From an uncultured bacterium (lineage in GTDB: Bacteria; Cyanobacteriota; Vampirovibrionia; Gastranaerophilales; Gastranaerophilaceae), in the NCBI GenBank assembly GCA_902772945.1, contig CACYCU010000136.1, forward strand, positions 1 through 7,033: a DNA stretch of 7,033 bases, written 5' to 3'. The notes below the pieces were generated by a model. That model did not search any database and was not told where the DNA came from. It saw only the letters and a list, made by a program, of their open reading frames with translations. The first letter of the stretch is position 1; each line of letters begins with the position of its first letter. The position numbers and the translations under genes are program-made. Of the stretch, positions 5,569-7,033 are shown piece after piece.

Positions 5569-6728
5569 TATCTCACCATATAATTGTATATAATTTCAGA
5601 TGCTTTAACTATGTATTCTTTTCCTAAAGGAGAGTTGTGAGGTCGATTTACCAAAATGACAGCAATATATTTTTTGCCGTTTGTTGTATAAACTATACCT
5701 GCATCACCGAGCATTGAACCTATATCACCTGTTTTATGCAAAAATTCTGCGCCATCAGGCAGTCCTGCAGCTATAAGTCTGTTGTTGTGAACATGCCCCA
5801 TGTAATCAAATATTTTTTCTCTTGATGAATTATCTAAAAATTTTGGATTATCTATGTTATAAAGTATTCTTGAAATATCCCTTGCGGTTGAATGATTAGT
5901 TCCGCTCAAATCGGGGAGCCATGTTTGTACATATGTATGTTTTAGCCCCCAATTTCTTATTGCAGAATTAATATCTGTCATAGAACCCAATCTTGCAATA
6001 AGCATATTTGTTGCAGAATTGTCGGATTCTGTAATCATCATTCTGGCTAATGTATCTATTGAGTATTGTGAATTTTCAGCCTTAAATTGCAAACTGCCTG
6101 AACCTTCAGTTCTAAAATATTCGGTCAAAGGCATTTTTTCATCAAGAGTTAACTGATTTTTTTCTATAGAACGAAACAGTTCAGCTAATACGGGTAATTT
6201 TATAATACTTGCTGTCGGATAAATTTTGTCAGCATTTATATCTGCGTAATTACCGGTTTGATAATCCCATACGTATACTGAAGGTTTGATTGAAGGATAT
6301 TCTTGAGCCAAAATACTCAATTCATTCTCAAGCCCTGAAAGTTCTGAACCTTCTATAATTTCTTCCATTTCGTGTTTTTTTGTTTTTGCACTTTCAAGAG
6401 AACGTGCTCCTAAAAACCAATGATTTGCAATATAATTAGATGTCGGGAATCTCAACTGATGGTAGTCAATTTTGATATTTTTGTATGGTGTCGGGTTGAA
6501 AATATATTTAGAAACCTTGTTAAACCCATACGGCAAAGCGGTAAATGCTAATAAAGAAACTACAGCAATTGATACAATTTTGTGAATTAAATAATTACGC
6601 TGAACTTTTTTCTTATCAGCAGTTCTTCGTGGCATAGTGTAAATACGGGTATTTTGCCCTAGCTCAGAGTATTTTTGTTGAAGATTTTCAGAGCTTCCGT
6701 AATATTCCCGTCTTGCTAATTCCGGCAT
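5568..6728 (-). CDS. Membrane-anchored serine hydrolase, class A beta-lactamase/penicillin-binding fold
   Basis: Numbering uses the preferred start at 6728 (386 residues). The order is a basic cytoplasmic tail (1-45, RR, KKK), one membrane helix (about 46-68) with no cleavage site, a linker, and an extracytoplasmic catalytic domain (about 130-386). The three active-site motifs are present: S174-I-I-K177 in PTASIIKLP, S235-D-N237 in MITESDNSATNML, and K332-T-G in LHKTGDIG. In the omega loop TWLPDLS replaces the class A RWEPELN. The deacylating Glu166 is therefore Leu and Asn170 is Ser. It may act as a peptidoglycan DD-peptidase-like enzyme or esterase that does not turn over beta-lactams well; resistance should not be assumed. 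The start at 6728 has a G-rich ribosome site (6734-6739). An ATG at 6743 lies at or before the expected transcription start. It is the first gene of an operon with the ldpA-like gene. Confidence 0.88.
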   Translation of the reverse strand: MPELARREYYGSSENLQQKYSELGQNTRIYTMPRRTADKKKVQRNYLIHKIVSIAVVSLLAFTALPYGFNKVSKYIFNPTPYKNIKIDYHQLRFPTSNYIANHWFLGARSLESAKTKKHEMEEIIEGSELSGLENELSILAQEYPSIKPSVYVWDYQTGNYADINADKIYPTASIIKLPVLAELFRSIEKNQLTLDEKMPLTEYFRTEGSGSLQFKAENSQYSIDTLARMMITESDNSATNMLIARLGSMTDINSAIRNWGLKHTYVQTWLPDLSGTNHSTARDISRILYNIDNPKFLDNSSREKIFDYMGHVHNNRLIAAGLPDGAEFLHKTGDIGSMLGDAGIVYTTNGKKYIAVILVNRPHNSPLGKEYIVKASEIIYNYMVR

Positions 6729-6733
6729 ATAAT

Positions 6734-6739
6734 CCCCCC
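6734..6739 (-). promoter_or_regulatory. G-rich ribosome binding site of the serine hydrolase
   Basis: Six consecutive G on the minus strand end 5 nt before the ATG at 6728. A run of G can pair with the CCUCC of 16S rRNA using one G-U wobble, so this is an unusual but usable Shine-Dalgarno. Together with the promoter position it selects 6728 over 6743. Confidence 0.55.
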
Positions 6740-6747
6740 ACATCTTA

Positions 6748-6776
6748 ATTGTACTTTACACAATATATATTGGCAA
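6748..6776 (-). promoter_or_regulatory. Sigma-70-type promoter of the hydrolase-ldpA operon
   Basis: On the minus strand TTGCCA (6776-6771) is separated by exactly 17 bp from TACAAT (6753-6748), one mismatch from consensus in each box. Transcription would begin about 6740-6743, leaving a leader of about 13-16 nt before the ATG at 6728. This decides against the upstream ATG at 6743. A direct repeat of TGTAAC lies just upstream of the -35. Confidence 0.75.
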
Positions 6777-6780
6777 GAAA

Positions 6781-6798
6781 GTTACATAAAGTGTTACA
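6781..6798 (-). repeat. Direct repeat TGTAAC-N6-TGTAAC upstream of the -35 box
   Basis: TGTAAC occurs at 6798-6793 and 6786-6781 (minus strand), a 12-bp period, ending 4 bp before the TTGCCA -35. The placement is that of an activator site contacting RNA polymerase. It is short and in AT-rich DNA, so chance is possible. It does not fit the cyanobacterial NtcA palindrome (GTA-N8-TAC). Confidence 0.3.
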
Positions 6799-6810
6799 AA
6801 AATTTTGCAT

Positions 6811-6844
6811 AAAAAATCGGGATTTTAAACTTAAAATCCCGATT
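6811..6844 (-). terminator. Rho-independent terminator of the GGGtGRT-family gene
   Basis: A near-perfect inverted repeat pairs 6815-6828 (AATCGGGATTTTAA) with 6831-6844. The centre is AC, so the real loop is probably about 6-10 nt. Read on the minus strand the stem runs straight into a T run (complement of the A tract at 6811-6816). It starts about 15 bp after the stop of the gene at 6860-7033, and it insulates the hydrolase operon from it. Confidence 0.9.
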
Positions 6845-6859
6845 AAATAACGAATGTTA

Positions 6860-7033
6860 CTATTTATTCATTGCTTGAGAAACAGCAACGGCACAAGCAA
6901 CTGTAGCACCTACCATTGGGTTGTTACCCATACCTATTACACCCATCATTTCAACGTGGGCAGGAACAGAAGATGAGCCTGCAAATTGAGCATCACCGTG
7001 CATTCTACCCATAGTATCTGTCATACCGTATGA
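6860..7033 (-). CDS. C-terminal part of a GGGtGRT-family protein (5' end outside the window)
   Basis: Fifty-seven codons and a TAG stop are visible; the frame is open to the window edge. The peptide contains SYGMTDTMGRMHGDAQFAGS, then PAHVEMMG and GMGNNPMVGATVA, with a small-residue-rich end (ACAVAVSQAMNK). This agrees, from memory, with the highly conserved C-terminus of the GGGtGRT protein family. The family is named for a glycine motif that would lie upstream of the visible part. These proteins are around 330 residues, occur mainly in anaerobic bacteria, and have no settled function. The high conservation over the visible part, including repeated Gly-Met-Gly turns, suggests an active or binding site. 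It is followed by a strong terminator, so it ends its own transcription unit. Confidence 0.8.
   Translation of the reverse strand, partial: SYGMTDTMGRMHGDAQFAGSSSVPAHVEMMGVIGMGNNPMVGATVACAVAVSQAMNK

Noticed and set aside
5222..5593. Overlapping 88- and 123-codon open frames opposite the ldpA-like gene
   Set aside because: They are antisense to the cysteine-rich coding sequence, which has clear family motifs; no start signals are seen.
5568..6728. Antibiotic-resistance beta-lactamase
   Set aside because: The fold motifs are there, but the deacylation residues Glu166 and Asn170 are replaced, so resistance cannot be claimed.
6729..6743. ATG at 6743 as the start of the serine hydrolase
   Set aside because: It has no ribosome site and lies at or before the transcription start predicted from TTGCCA-N17-TACAAT; the ATG at 6728 has a G-rich site before it.
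6781..6798. NtcA-type nitrogen-control site upstream of the hydrolase promoter
   Set aside because: The two TGTAAC copies are direct repeats; the required GTA-N8-TAC palindrome is absent.

Overview
The window is AT-rich and tightly packed, and its genes are ordinary bacterial ones in the standard code. The best clue to the host is the gene at 4636-5568. It looks like LdpA, an iron-sulfur protein otherwise known from cyanobacteria, where it feeds redox information to the circadian clock. With the low GC content, a GGGtGRT-family gene typical of anaerobes, and several hydrophilic or membrane proteins I cannot name, this suggests a non-photosynthetic relative of cyanobacteria (Melainabacteria/Vampirovibrionia, perhaps gut-type Gastranaerophilales). 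That placement is inference from protein resemblance recalled without a database search.

Layout from left to right. Positions 1-638 (+) hold the C-terminal part of a multi-pass membrane protein resembling DUF2339. It runs tail to tail, with no intergenic base, into proA (639-1889, -), which follows proB (1905-3044, -). ProB and ProA catalyse the first two steps of proline synthesis from glutamate. A 103-bp divergent control region (3045-3147) separates proB from an unknown membrane protein (3148-4167, +). That region contains a promoter for each direction and a tandem pair of GTTAG-N6-CTAAC palindromes that reach the start codon. A hairpin terminator and an extended -10 promoter follow, then a small acidic protein of unknown function (4267-4635, +), which again abuts the next, oppositely oriented gene without a gap.

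Positions 4636-6728 (-) are a two-gene operon read leftward. A membrane-anchored serine hydrolase of the class A beta-lactamase/penicillin-binding fold comes first. The LdpA-like gene follows through a TAATG stop-start overlap. The operon has a good sigma-70-type promoter (TTGCCA-N17-TACAAT). Upstream of it, a strong hairpin terminator ends the last gene, the C-terminal 57 codons of a GGGtGRT-family protein (6860-7033, -), cut by the window edge.

The proline genes are housekeeping. The most interesting part is the serine hydrolase-LdpA pair: a clock-associated redox protein, apparently in a lineage without photosynthesis, translationally coupled to a cell-wall-type enzyme that has lost the deacylating glutamate of true beta-lactamases. 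I found no mobile elements, CRISPR arrays, tRNAs or rRNAs.
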